Shown here piece after piece: positions 34,946 to 42,931 of a stretch of 49,772 nt of DNA. Within the stretch, counting starts at the first letter, position 1; every line of letters begins with the position of its first letter. The DNA is from Negativicutes bacterium (GTDB lineage: Bacteria > Bacillota_C > Negativicutes > Sporomusales_B > JARLHX01). A program made the position numbers and the translations under genes. The stretch lies in the NCBI GenBank assembly GCA_031292035.1, contig JARLHX010000294.1:1-49772 (forward strand). Reading direction: 5' to 3'. Below the pieces are notes generated by a model that was not told the origin of the DNA, ran no database searches, and saw only the letters and a program-made list of their open reading frames with translations.

Positions 34946-35806
34946 ATGAATGATAAAGATTGGGTCATTTTAAAAACGATTTCTGAAGAAAAGAACATCA
35001 CCAAAGCGGCCGAACGGCTATATATCTCACAGCCGGCTCTCACCTACCGTTTAAAAAGTCTGGAAAAGGAATTCGGCGTCAAAATCCTTTTCCGCACCCC
35101 AAAAGGGGTCAATCTCACCCCGCAGGGGGAACATCTTCTCGCCTATTCTGAAGAGATGTTATTGCAATTGATAAAGACGAAAGAACGTCTGCAAAATTCG
35201 GCCCATGGAATATGCGGTACTTTGCGGCTTGGCTCTTCCTCTGTTTTTGCCCATTATGAACTGCCGCGGATATTGAAGGGCTTCTTAGAGCTCTATCCCG
35301 AAGTGGAAATTTCCCTGCAGACCGGTCTCAGCCGTCGCGTCAACCGGATGCTGCAAAAAGAAGATTTGGCTGTTGCCATTCTTCGTGGCGATTTTTTTTG
35401 GAGCGAGGAAAAATTTTTGCTGCGAGAAGAGCCGATTTGCCTGGTCTCTCGCAAACCGATCGAAATTGAGAATCTGCCAGACCATCCGCGGATTAATTAC
35501 GGCACTGATTCTTCACTGCAGGCGATGGCTGAAGAATGGTGGCAACAGACTTTTTTCCGCCCGTCATTTGTCACCATGCAGGTCGATACGATGGATACCT
35601 GCCGTCAAATGGTACTCCACAATCTGGGTTGGGCCATTTTGCCCACCATCGGCCTCCAACAGCAGGACGGGCTCTATAAAAAAGAGCTGTACTGGAAAAG
35701 CGGGGAACCCCTCGTCCGCCGCACCTGGGTTATGTGCCGGACTGCCTCCCTTGATTTATCTACGGTAAGGGCCTTTGTCGACTATTTAAAAGAGCATTAC
35801 CGCTAA
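34946..35806 (+). CDS. LysR family transcriptional regulator
   Basis: 286 aa. The N-terminal winged helix is clear (LKTISEEKNITKAAERLYISQPALTYRLKSLEKEFGVKILFR), and a periplasmic-binding-protein-like ligand domain follows. It is divergent from the PrpF-family gene and is likely its regulator and that of the DASS transporter, with an organic acid as inducer. ACGAGG precedes the ATG and a terminator follows at 35830-35860. Confidence 0.93.
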   Translation: MNDKDWVILKTISEEKNITKAAERLYISQPALTYRLKSLEKEFGVKILFRTPKGVNLTPQGEHLLAYSEEMLLQLIKTKERLQNSAHGICGTLRLGSSSVFAHYELPRILKGFLELYPEVEISLQTGLSRRVNRMLQKEDLAVAILRGDFFWSEEKFLLREEPICLVSRKPIEIENLPDHPRINYGTDSSLQAMAEEWWQQTFFRPSFVTMQVDTMDTCRQMVLHNLGWAILPTIGLQQQDGLYKKELYWKSGEPLVRRTWVMCRTASLDLSTVRAFVDYLKEHYR

Positions 35807-35829
35807 GTCGCTCGAACTTATGAAAAGAA

Positions 35830-35860
35830 AAAAACGATTCCGCTTTGGAATCGTTTTTTT
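35830..35860. terminator. Bidirectional terminator between lysR and gerW-like genes
   Basis: AAAAACGATTCC pairs with GGAATCGTTTTT around GCTTT; T-runs follow in both directions. Confidence 0.9.
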
Positions 35861-35882
35861 ATGATTAATTTTCTTTTGCGAT

Positions 35883-36317
35883 CTAAAGCTGGTGCTGCGC
35901 CTGCGTCTCAGCTGTTTGCGCCAGTGCCTCGGCATCATCTTCACTACCGTGCATCATCTCCTGGATTTTAGACAAGACCTGGGGGACGGTATCGAGAATC
36001 CGGTCGTACAGATGGTTGCCCTCCACCGGCATGAACCGGATGCCGCTGGTCGGAGAACACACTAAAAATCCCGCCGGTTTCACACTGACACCTGCACCAC
36101 TGCCACCGCCAAAAGGATGCATTCCCCTTTGTTCACCTTCTTCAGGTTCATAGTCGCCTCCACCGGCGGCAAAGCCGAAGGTTACACGGGAAATCGGGAT
36201 AATAACCGTACCATCACTGGTTTCCACTGCATCACCGACGATGGTGTTGACATCCACCATTTCCTTGATGCTTTCCATCGCCGTTTTCATCAAACTCTGG
36301 ATTGGGTGCTCACCCAC
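35883..36317 (-). CDS. ytfJ: Sporulation protein YtfJ (GerW family)
   Basis: 144 aa with TIIPISRVTFGFAAGGGDY and GGGSGAGVSVKPAGFLV, the hallmark of the GerW/YtfJ family, which is needed for spore germination in Bacillus. The start is a GTG that overlaps the end of the DUF2953 gene by 8 nt, with AAGGAGG upstream. Gene order DUF2953-ytfJ is the same as ytfI-ytfJ in bacilli. The C-terminal tail is rich in Ala, Gln and Glu. Confidence 0.9.
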   Translation of the reverse strand: MGEHPIQSLMKTAMESIKEMVDVNTIVGDAVETSDGTVIIPISRVTFGFAAGGGDYEPEEGEQRGMHPFGGGSGAGVSVKPAGFLVCSPTSGIRFMPVEGNHLYDRILDTVPQVLSKIQEMMHGSEDDAEALAQTAETQAQHQL

Positions 36318-36984
36318 TGTCCTTTACCTCCTTTACCGGAAATTCGATCAAACTCAAAACCGCATTTATAACATTGCCCACTCGGATGGTGAATATACAC
36401 TCCAGTTCCATTGCAAACCGTTCTGCAACAAAGCTGGGGGTGACCATAATAACCGGTCTCACCGCAAACCGAAGGCGCCGCTTCAAAAATAGATAGAACT
36501 CGCTTTTTACAACCCAAAGCCCCCCTGCGATCATGCTGGTTATCGCCGCGTCATCAAGGCCTACTGTTGTCCGCCACAAAAATTTTTCACACTGCATCTT
36601 ACGTTCCAACCGCCGGACACAACGATAATAAAGTCTCAGTCCCACATGGACCTCATGGGCAAGGTGTCGCCATTTTTTTGCATCTTTCAAGTAAATGTCC
36701 AGCGTATTAGCCGCAAATCGCTGCTCCCGCGCGGTGTGGGTTTCAGTTCCGGCTCCACCTGCATTCATGCGGGTCTTCAGCCAAGGCAGACCGCCCTCCC
36801 GAACCGTCTCAATCACCGGAATATCCAAACTGTAGAGCATTAGACGCCTCAGGGCGTAAACGTCAATGCGAATAAAATCGTCGGTTGCCTGGCGGCGATA
36901 ATGCAGCCGGATAAATATTTTAACGCGGGAAAGAGCGTAAACAAGAAAAAACGCCGCCAGCAAAACGGCTAGCCCATTTTCCAT
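36310..36984 (-). CDS. DUF2953 protein (YtfI-like)
   Basis: 224 aa with an N-terminal membrane helix (ENGLAVLLAAFFLVYALSRV), basic central region and a second hydrophobic patch (AITSMIAGGLWVV). The context with ytfJ and the overall pattern match the DUF2953/YtfI sporulation-associated family, whose biochemical role is unknown. The ATG at 36984 has GGGAGGGG upstream and is preferred to one five codons earlier. Confidence 0.75.
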   Translation of the reverse strand: MENGLAVLLAAFFLVYALSRVKIFIRLHYRRQATDDFIRIDVYALRRLMLYSLDIPVIETVREGGLPWLKTRMNAGGAGTETHTAREQRFAANTLDIYLKDAKKWRHLAHEVHVGLRLYYRCVRRLERKMQCEKFLWRTTVGLDDAAITSMIAGGLWVVKSEFYLFLKRRLRFAVRPVIMVTPSFVAERFAMELECIFTIRVGNVINAVLSLIEFPVKEVKDSG

Positions 36985-37050
36985 CCATACCCCTCCCATT
37001 GTCTGCTGCTACTATTCTTGCGTGAATGTAGACCCTTCATACCAGCAAAC

Positions 37051-37085
37051 AAAAAAAGGCCATCGCACTGCCACGCGGCGACGGC
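37051..37085 (-). terminator. Second terminator downstream of scpB
   Basis: GCCGTCGC pairs with GCGATGGC (37085-37078 with 37066-37059 on the minus strand, one wobble), followed by seven T. With 37090-37115 it forms a tandem terminator. Confidence 0.75.
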
Positions 37086-37089
37086 AAAA

Positions 37090-37115
37090 TAAAAAAGCAG
37101 CCGTTTAGGGCTGCT
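37090..37115 (-). terminator. First terminator of scpB, including its stop codon
   Basis: AGCAGCC and GGCTGCT (37115-37109 with 37102-37096) are followed by six T on the minus strand. The scpB stop codon lies in the loop. Confidence 0.85.
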
Positions 37116-37686
37116 CAGGTTGTTCGGGTTGCTCTGGTTGTTTAAGTTCTTCAGGTTGCTCCAACTGCTCAGAAGGGAGAAATTCCGCCAGGTTGGGTAA
37201 TTCATCGAGGCTTTTCAGGCCGAAACACTTCAAAAAATCTTCGGTTGTGCCATAAAGAATGGGACGACCAATGGCCTCCTTGCGGCCTACTTCACGGATG
37301 AGGCCTCGGTCCACCAGGGTCGATACCACACCATCCACCTTTACCCCGCGGATGTTTTCCATCTCCAGCCTGGTCACAGGTTGCTTGAAAGCAACAATGG
37401 ACAGAGTCTCCATCGCCGCAGGTGAAAGCCGCGATTCCTGGAGATCGACAAGTTTTTCGATAACTGGCGCCAACTCCGGTTTGCTGCACAGCTGATAGCC
37501 GCCGGCAACCTCGGTGATCATGAGGCCGCGCTGATCACCGGCCATATCTGCCTTCAGCTCATCCAGCAGCACTGCGACATTTTCAGCGTCGATTTCAAGG
37601 ATGGCAGCCAGTTTATCGGCAGCGATGGGGTTACCAAAGGCGAACAGAAGGGCTTCGATGTGGCCTTTCAAATGACGGTAAAACAT
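37105..37686 (-). CDS. scpB: Segregation and condensation protein B
   Basis: 193 aa with two winged-helix domains: LLFAFGNPIAADKLAAILE near the start and ETLSIVAFKQPVTRLEMENIRGV with RPILYGTTEDFLKCFGL later. It binds ScpA and the SMC ATPase in chromosome condensation. Its start overlaps the scpA stop in TAATG. The C-terminus ends with an EQP-rich tail (EQPEQPEQP), a low-complexity extension beyond the usual end. Confidence 0.95.
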   Translation of the reverse strand: MFYRHLKGHIEALLFAFGNPIAADKLAAILEIDAENVAVLLDELKADMAGDQRGLMITEVAGGYQLCSKPELAPVIEKLVDLQESRLSPAAMETLSIVAFKQPVTRLEMENIRGVKVDGVVSTLVDRGLIREVGRKEAIGRPILYGTTEDFLKCFGLKSLDELPNLAEFLPSEQLEQPEELKQPEQPEQPEQP

Positions 37687-38405
37687 TACTGCACAACCTC
37701 TCCCAACATAAGCTGAATCGGGCCGAAACTGGCGTCCTGCCGGATTCTTACCCGCCGCAGGCGGATGAGTTCTAATAGAGCCAGAAAGGCTGTCACCATC
37801 TCGGTGCGGGACCCGCTGCGAATAAAGGTATGGGCAAATTCCATCTGGCCATTATTTTTCCTGAGCAGATGCAAGATATCCTGCATCTTGTCCTGGACGC
37901 TGATTTCTTCTCTGGCTATAAAGGCGAATTCGTCGACAACACTTTCCCACACTCCAGCGAAAGCCTGTATCAGATCGTCAAGCCGCAAATCAGTCGGCAA
38001 AATGAGCTTGGTGCCAAACTCCTGGGCAGACTCACGGGCGAACAGCTTCTCCCGCTGGCGCAACATCTCCTCCAGCAGGGTGGCGGCCTGTTTAAACCGC
38101 CGGTACTCCAGCAGCCTCTCCACCAATTCCTGCCGCGGGTCGATCTCTTCGGTCTCTTCGTCAAGGGCCGGCGGCTTGGGCAGCAGCATCCGCGACTTGA
38201 TCTGTAGCAGAGTGGCCGCCATTACCAAAAATTCACTGGCGATGTCGATATTAAATACCTCCATCGCCCGAATATACGCCAGATATTGTTCCGTCACATC
38301 AGCAATCGGAATATCGTAGATGTCCAGCTGGTGCTTTTCGATCAGATGCATCAGAAGAGCCATCGGGCCTTCGAAGGCTTCGAGCTTGATCTTATAATCG
38401 GTCAT
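37686..38405 (-). CDS. scpA: Segregation and condensation protein A (kleisin)
   Basis: 239 aa beginning KLEAFEGPMALLMHLIEKHQLDIYDIPIADVTEQYL, the typical ScpA N-terminus, with EFLVMAATLLQIKSRMLLP and a C-terminal winged helix (VTAFLALLELIRLRRVRIRQD). It bridges SMC heads. It starts four bases after the trpS stop and is coupled to scpB. Confidence 0.96.
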   Translation of the reverse strand: MTDYKIKLEAFEGPMALLMHLIEKHQLDIYDIPIADVTEQYLAYIRAMEVFNIDIASEFLVMAATLLQIKSRMLLPKPPALDEETEEIDPRQELVERLLEYRRFKQAATLLEEMLRQREKLFARESAQEFGTKLILPTDLRLDDLIQAFAGVWESVVDEFAFIAREEISVQDKMQDILHLLRKNNGQMEFAHTFIRSGSRTEMVTAFLALLELIRLRRVRIRQDASFGPIQLMLGEVVQ

Positions 38406-38409
38406 GGTG

Positions 38410-39396
38410 TCACAGATTCATAGCGGCGCGAACTTCCTGCATGGTGTCGGCCGCGACCAGACGGGCCCGCTCGGCACCATAGGCCAGGATTTCTCGCACC
38501 CGCTGCGGATTTTTTTCCAATTCAGCGCGCCGGACATGGATGTCAGCCAGACTGACCACCATTTTTTCCGCCAATCGTTTCTTACATTCCACACAACCGA
38601 TGCCGGCCCCGCGACATTGAGTGTTGATGTCATTCATTTCCTCTATATTGAATAATTTCTGAAAGGTAAAGACAGTGCAAACATCCGGATTGCCGGGATC
38701 GGTCTTTCGCACCCGCGCAGGATCGGTGATCATCAGTCGAACCCTGGACCTGAGTTCATCCGGCGGGGCGGCGAAGGGTATTTCGTTGCCATAGGATTTA
38801 CTCATTTTGCGGCCGTCGATACCGGGGAGCAGCTTTGCCTGACTCAGGCGGGCCTGGGGTTCAGGAAATACCGGTTTGTAGAGATTATTGAAACGCCGGA
38901 CGATTTCTCGCGCCAGTTCCAAATGGGGTACCTGATCTTCCCCGACCGGGACAGTATCGGCTTTATAGAGCACGATATCAGCGGTCATGAGTTCCGGATA
39001 GCCCAGGAATCCGTAGGTATTGATTTCCTTACCCATCGCACCCAGTTGCTGCAGCTTGTCCTTGTAGGACGGAACCCTTTCCAGCCAGGCCAGAGGGGTC
39101 ATCATTGACAACAGAAGATGGAGTTCGGCGTGGGCCGGGACGTGCGACTGGACGAAAATGACGTTCTTCTCAGGATCGAGACCACCGCTCAGCCAGTCAA
39201 GAGCCATTTCATGAATATATTCCGGCAGCTTAGAGGTATCCTCATAAGAGGAGGTCAAAGCATGCCAATCGACGATGCAAAAAAAACATTCATATTCGTG
39301 CTGCAGTTTTACCCAGTTTTCCAGCGCTCCCATATAGTTCCCGAGATGAAACTTGCCGGAAGGCTGCATGCCGCTAAAGATACGACCTTTACTCAT
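38410..39396 (-). CDS. trpS: Tryptophanyl-tRNA synthetase
   Basis: 328 aa, the usual bacterial length. The class I signatures are FSGMQPSGKFHLGNY (HIGH-like) and GRKMSKSYGN (KMSKS). It charges tRNA-Trp. The ATG at 39396 is preceded by a GGGGG run; the longer frame upstream lacks the family start. No T-box leader was seen, and it follows the M50 protease gene by 17 bp. Confidence 0.97.
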   Translation of the reverse strand: MSKGRIFSGMQPSGKFHLGNYMGALENWVKLQHEYECFFCIVDWHALTSSYEDTSKLPEYIHEMALDWLSGGLDPEKNVIFVQSHVPAHAELHLLLSMMTPLAWLERVPSYKDKLQQLGAMGKEINTYGFLGYPELMTADIVLYKADTVPVGEDQVPHLELAREIVRRFNNLYKPVFPEPQARLSQAKLLPGIDGRKMSKSYGNEIPFAAPPDELRSRVRLMITDPARVRKTDPGNPDVCTVFTFQKLFNIEEMNDINTQCRGAGIGCVECKKRLAEKMVVSLADIHVRRAELEKNPQRVREILAYGAERARLVAADTMQEVRAAMNL

Positions 39397-39413
39397 AATA
39401 GATATTCCCCCTG

Positions 39414-40028
39414 CTAAAAAATGAGCGACACAATGGCTCTGATAATGAACCATAGTCCGTTTATAAATGGATTCATAATCGTGCCGATGATGCCGGTGAA
39501 GACCAGTGCCATCAGGATAAATGATCCGTAGCGGCCCATGCTTTCATAGGCGTAGGCCTGGCGTCCGGGCAGCAGGGCGGTGACGATCTGCGAGCCGTCC
39601 AGTGGCGGAATCGGGATCAGGTTGAACACTGCCAGGATGATATTGTACTGAATGGTCAATTGGAGCACCCAGTACACCTCTACAGGAATATGCGTACCGA
39701 CAATTTTAATCAGGATTGCGCAGACTAGCGCAGTCAGAAAATTCGCCCCTACGCCGGCCAGCGATACCAGGATGACGCCCTGTTTGCCGTTGCGGAAATT
39801 GTAGGGGTTGATGGGAACCGGCTTAGCCCAACCGAAACCTGCCGCCCAGAGCATAATGAGTCCAATAGGGTCAAGGTGAGCAATTGGATTAAGGGTCACC
39901 CGACCAGCCACCCTGGGTGTAGGGTCACCAAAAGCTACCGCCAGGCGGGCGTGAGCATACTCGTGGATAGTCAGCGCGATTAAGAGCGCCGGGATGCTGA
40001 ATATTTTTTCCGGACCAAAACCAAACAC
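39414..40028 (-). CDS. Site-2 protease family (M50) membrane metalloprotease
   Basis: 204 aa with several membrane helices. The zinc motif HEYAH (LTIHEYAHARLAVAFGDPTP) lies near the N-terminus and the second motif NLIPIPPLDGSQI in the C-terminal half, as in the short YwhC/FtsH-independent S2P group. It probably cleaves membrane-embedded substrates, which are unknown. It starts at a GTG after AGGAGG and precedes trpS, scpA and scpB on the same transcript. Confidence 0.9.
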   Translation of the reverse strand: MFGFGPEKIFSIPALLIALTIHEYAHARLAVAFGDPTPRVAGRVTLNPIAHLDPIGLIMLWAAGFGWAKPVPINPYNFRNGKQGVILVSLAGVGANFLTALVCAILIKIVGTHIPVEVYWVLQLTIQYNIILAVFNLIPIPPLDGSQIVTALLPGRQAYAYESMGRYGSFILMALVFTGIIGTIMNPFINGLWFIIRAIVSLIF

Positions 40029-40144
40029 TATCTTACCTCCTCACCGGCGGACAGGCCGCCGGATAGCTTATGTACAAAGTCGTTTAACCCTTGGTATGAG
40101 CGACCCGTGCTCTGGCGTGGTCACGTTCCTTTCCATTTTGGCAT

Positions 40145-40173
40145 ATTATACAAAGATAGGCAAGCGCTGACGG
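40145..40173 (-). promoter_or_regulatory. Possible promoter of the M50-trpS-scpAB operon
   Basis: CCGTCA, 17 nt, TATAAT on the minus strand (40173-40168 and 40150-40145). The -10 is perfect and the -35 matches three of six. The rest of the 40029-40349 gap holds no gene I can support. Confidence 0.5.
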
Positions 40174-40349
40174 CGGAAAATCGGTCTGAGCGGCAAATAT
40201 TTGCCTGGGTTTCGTCGTCATGTGGCGAAGCTTGCAGCAAAAAGTTTTGCCGGCATTGTAGCGGCCGGAGTAAGCCTTGTCTCGCCTCCTGTCCCCCCAT
40301 AATCTTCATTTTACAATTATACTAAAAAAATGCTTGGATGCAAAATAGC

Positions 40350-40376
40350 AAAGACCTGGCCGTCGGCCAGGTCTTT
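40350..40376 (-). terminator. Terminator of lysA
   Basis: AAAGACCTGGCC and GGCCAGGTCTTT form a 12-bp perfect stem around a 3-nt loop, 18 bp after the lysA stop. The following T tract is poor. Confidence 0.8.
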
Positions 40377-40393
40377 GGCAGTATATCCCCGGT

Positions 40394-41728
40394 TTATGCC
40401 AAACAGGCAACCTTACTTTGCATCCGGTCAGGAATGACGTCATTACGCAGCAAGTCATCAAAGGTTTCCCGCTTAACCACCACTTCGGCGGCTCCATTTT
40501 GAGCAAAAACTACGGCTGGTTTCAGGTTGCGGTTATAGTTGCTGGCCATGGAATAATTGTAAGCTCCGGTGGAAGAAACCACCAGGGTATCCCCAGCCTG
40601 GACCCGCGGCAATTCGATGTCCCAGATCAGCATATCTCCCGACTCGCAGCATTTGCCGGCAATCGAGACCATCTCTTCGGTTGGGATATTCATTTTATTG
40701 GCAAGGGCCGCCTCATACTTGGCCTGATAAAGGGCAGGCCGGGGGTTATCGGTCATGCCGCCGTCCACAGCGACATATTTACGGATGCCGGGAATCTCTT
40801 TTACCGAACCGATGGTGTACAAGGTGACACCAGCTTCCCCGACAATGGACCGACCGGGTTCGACGATGATTTTCGGCAGCGTCACGCCATGCTGAGCAGC
40901 CGCCTCTTTCACAGCTGTCGCGATGGTGGCTGCCAGTTGTTCGATCGGCTGAGGCGCGTCATCTTCAGTGTAGTAAATGCCCAGCCCGCCGCCAAGATTG
41001 AGCTCTTCGCAGACAAAACCGGTACGGTTTTTCAGTTCTTTGACAAACGCCACCATGGTATCGGCGGCCTCTCGGAAGGAATGCAAATCGAATATCTGGG
41101 AACCGATGTGGCAATGGATGCCCTTCAGTTCGAGATTCTTCATGCTCAGCGCCTTTTCAACACCCATCAGGGCCTGACCGTTGGCAATAGCCAAACCAAA
41201 TTTAGAGTCGATCATGCCGGTTTTGATATAGTGATGGGTATGGGCGTCGATGCCGGGCGACAGCCGCAGCAGAATTTTCGCCTTGGTTTTGTGCTGGCGG
41301 GCGATTTCATTGAGCAGTTCCAGCTCATAAAAATTGTCGACAACAAACCGTCCGATGCGGGCCTCCAGCCCCATCTCGAGTTCTTCCGGCGATTTATTGT
41401 TGCCGTGGAAATAGATCCGACCGGCCGGAAAACCGCTGGCTAATGCGGTATGTAGTTCACCGCCGGAAACAACATCAAGTCCCATGCCTTCTTCCTCGAC
41501 AAGGCGGCACATGGCCATGGTGGAAAAAACCTTGCTGGCATAGATGACTTCGGAATTTGGGTAATGCTTCTGGAAAGATTGGACATAGTCGCGGCAATTG
41601 CGTCGTAAGGCGGCTTCGTCCATCACATAGAGGGGAGTGCCAAATTCCTTGGCGAGTTGGGTGGCGTCGCAGCCTCCGATTTCCAGATGTCCTTTGCCGT
41701 TGATCTTCATAGTTCCGTGTAACTTCAT
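40394..41728 (-). CDS. lysA: Diaminopimelate decarboxylase
   Basis: 444 aa. The PLP lysine is in VIYASKVFSTMAM, the glycine-rich phosphate site GGGLGIYY and the catalytic CESGD (GKCCESGDML) are present. It converts meso-diaminopimelate to lysine, the last step of the pathway. The ATG at 41728 has AGGAG upstream; a longer frame reaches into the riboswitch leader and is rejected. It is controlled by the lysine riboswitch at 41761-42003. Confidence 0.97.
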   Translation of the reverse strand: MKLHGTMKINGKGHLEIGGCDATQLAKEFGTPLYVMDEAALRRNCRDYVQSFQKHYPNSEVIYASKVFSTMAMCRLVEEEGMGLDVVSGGELHTALASGFPAGRIYFHGNNKSPEELEMGLEARIGRFVVDNFYELELLNEIARQHKTKAKILLRLSPGIDAHTHHYIKTGMIDSKFGLAIANGQALMGVEKALSMKNLELKGIHCHIGSQIFDLHSFREAADTMVAFVKELKNRTGFVCEELNLGGGLGIYYTEDDAPQPIEQLAATIATAVKEAAAQHGVTLPKIIVEPGRSIVGEAGVTLYTIGSVKEIPGIRKYVAVDGGMTDNPRPALYQAKYEAALANKMNIPTEEMVSIAGKCCESGDMLIWDIELPRVQAGDTLVVSSTGAYNYSMASNYNRNLKPAVVFAQNGAAEVVVKRETFDDLLRNDVIPDRMQSKVACLA

Positions 41729-41760
41729 GGGACTTCTCCTTTCAGCATGGCCGATATACA

Positions 41761-42003
41761 AATAAAAAACAGTCATGAGGCTTATCTCACAACTGCCAAA
41801 AAAACCACACCCCGTAATCTGTGAGATAGCACTCCACCCGAACCTGGGATGCTTCGGGTGACAGTCTTGTGTTTGTTAAACACAAGCCCAGCGAAAGTTC
41901 TCTGCCCTTGAACAGTCGCTTCGGCGGACATTCCTTTCCCTGCAGGTCTTCATCTGAGCCGACTCGCTGCAAGTACTGATATTGCCCGCGCCTCTATGCA
42001 AGA
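41761..42003 (-). ncRNA. Lysine riboswitch (L box) with terminator control
   Basis: The minus-strand leader contains the conserved L-box blocks: AGAGGCGCG with downstream AGTA, GGGAAAGGA, CGCCGAAG and CTGGG. P1 pairs CATAGAGG (near 41998) with GTGCTATCTC (near 41829). Downstream, CAGTTGTGAG (41795-41786) and CTCATGACTG (41779-41770) form a 10-bp terminator followed by TTTTTT. CTATCTCAC (41829-41821) can instead pair with GTGAGATAAG (41790-41781), an antiterminator. So lysine binding frees the terminator and turns lysA off. Confidence 0.92.
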
Positions 42004-42023
42004 CACGTGTTAAATTTGGTTTC

Positions 42024-42052
42024 ATTTTATTATATACAACTTTGGGTGTCAA
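42024..42052 (-). promoter_or_regulatory. Promoter of the lysine riboswitch-lysA transcript
   Basis: TTGACA, 17 nt, TAAAAT on the minus strand (42052-42047 and 42029-42024). A palindrome ACACGGA/TCCGTGT lies just upstream at 42062-42081, between this promoter and the divergent lipoprotein gene. Confidence 0.8.
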
Positions 42053-42118
42053 TATCCTGTCACACGGAATAAAATCCGTGTCTGGTGTACAAGCTAGCCT
42101 ACAGGGAGGGATGCCTGC

Positions 42119-42865
42119 TTGGCTAAATACAGTGCGTTGATTCACTCGCTTACTTTTGTGTTTCTCGTTCTTAGCCTGCTAGTCGTTTCTGGTTGTGGTT
42201 GGTCAGATCGGAAACCAATCGAAATCGGGCCGGCTGGTAAACCAGCTGAGGCCAAAACCAATGCGCCGCTGTTAACCCGCTATCGGTCAGCACCAGCCCC
42301 GCTTTACGAACTTGAGGCGATTGCCGGCTGGACTTTTGAAGGCATCAACAAGGAAAACTGGGAAGAAGCCGAAACCGGCCTGGCCCACCTGCAGCAAGTT
42401 TGGCAGGAAGCCAAAGATCAGGTGGGAGACATGAAAGGTGTCGGCCAGGCGGACAAGGCGCTCGCCAAACTGTCTGAAGCCGTTACCGCCAAACAGATCA
42501 CCACCTCCTATGAAAACTTGAACCAATTCATGGGTGCCGTCAGCGACGTCGGCAAAAATTATAAATTGTCACCAGTAGCTGATATTATCGCTACAGGCAT
42601 AACGATACGTAATGTCGCTTTTTATGTCGAAGATAAGAATTGGCTAAAAGCCGGCGCCAAGGCCAAGGAAATGTCCGACAACTGGAACCGGATCAAGCCG
42701 GAGCTTGAGCAATTCGGCATTATGGGAGAAGTCACCAAGACCCATTCGTATGTCAATCAGCTGCGGGATGCGGTGGCGGCGGAAAATAAAGGCGGTGCAT
42801 CCGACCGGATCGCCGACCTCAATAAAAGTCTGGGACGCATCCGCGAATTCTACCGCCCAAAATAA
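42119..42865 (+). CDS. Putative lipoprotein
   Basis: 248 aa beginning with a lipoprotein signal: hydrophobic stretch FVFLVLSLLVVSGC, where the lipobox V-S-G-C gives a lipidated cysteine. The mature part is helical and rich in charged residues, for example NWEEAETGLAHLQQVWQEAKDQ. I do not recognise a family. The start is a TTG with GGAGGG 8 nt upstream. It is divergent from lysA and followed by a strong terminator. Confidence 0.75.
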   Translation: MAKYSALIHSLTFVFLVLSLLVVSGCGWSDRKPIEIGPAGKPAEAKTNAPLLTRYRSAPAPLYELEAIAGWTFEGINKENWEEAETGLAHLQQVWQEAKDQVGDMKGVGQADKALAKLSEAVTAKQITTSYENLNQFMGAVSDVGKNYKLSPVADIIATGITIRNVAFYVEDKNWLKAGAKAKEMSDNWNRIKPELEQFGIMGEVTKTHSYVNQLRDAVAAENKGGASDRIADLNKSLGRIREFYRPK

Positions 42866-42892
42866 ACCAACCGTTATCTTCCCTTTTCTGAA

Positions 42893-42931
42893 AGCGTCAG
42901 CGGCATTAGCCGGCTCTGACGCTATTTTTTT
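42893..42931 (+). terminator. Terminator of the lipoprotein gene
   Basis: AGCGTCAG pairs with CTGACGCT around an inner GGC/GCC loop, followed by a run of T. It overlaps the last bases of the convergent spoVAF gene. Confidence 0.9.

Noticed and set aside
37105..37170. EQP repeat at the end of scpB as a tandem repeat or phase-variation tract.
   Set aside because: The DNA repeat is short and imperfect, with synonymous codon changes, so slippage is unlikely; it is just a low-complexity tail.
40418..41443. 341-aa plus-strand frame opposite lysA; also 2425-3405 opposite the acyl-CoA dehydrogenase and 23595-24548 opposite sucD.
   Set aside because: They lie antisense to clearly assigned conserved genes, have no domain pattern, and arise from codon bias.
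41787..42145. Small minus-strand frames of 61 and 89 aa upstream of lysA.
   Set aside because: They fall within the lysine riboswitch leader and its promoter, and have no ribosome sites.
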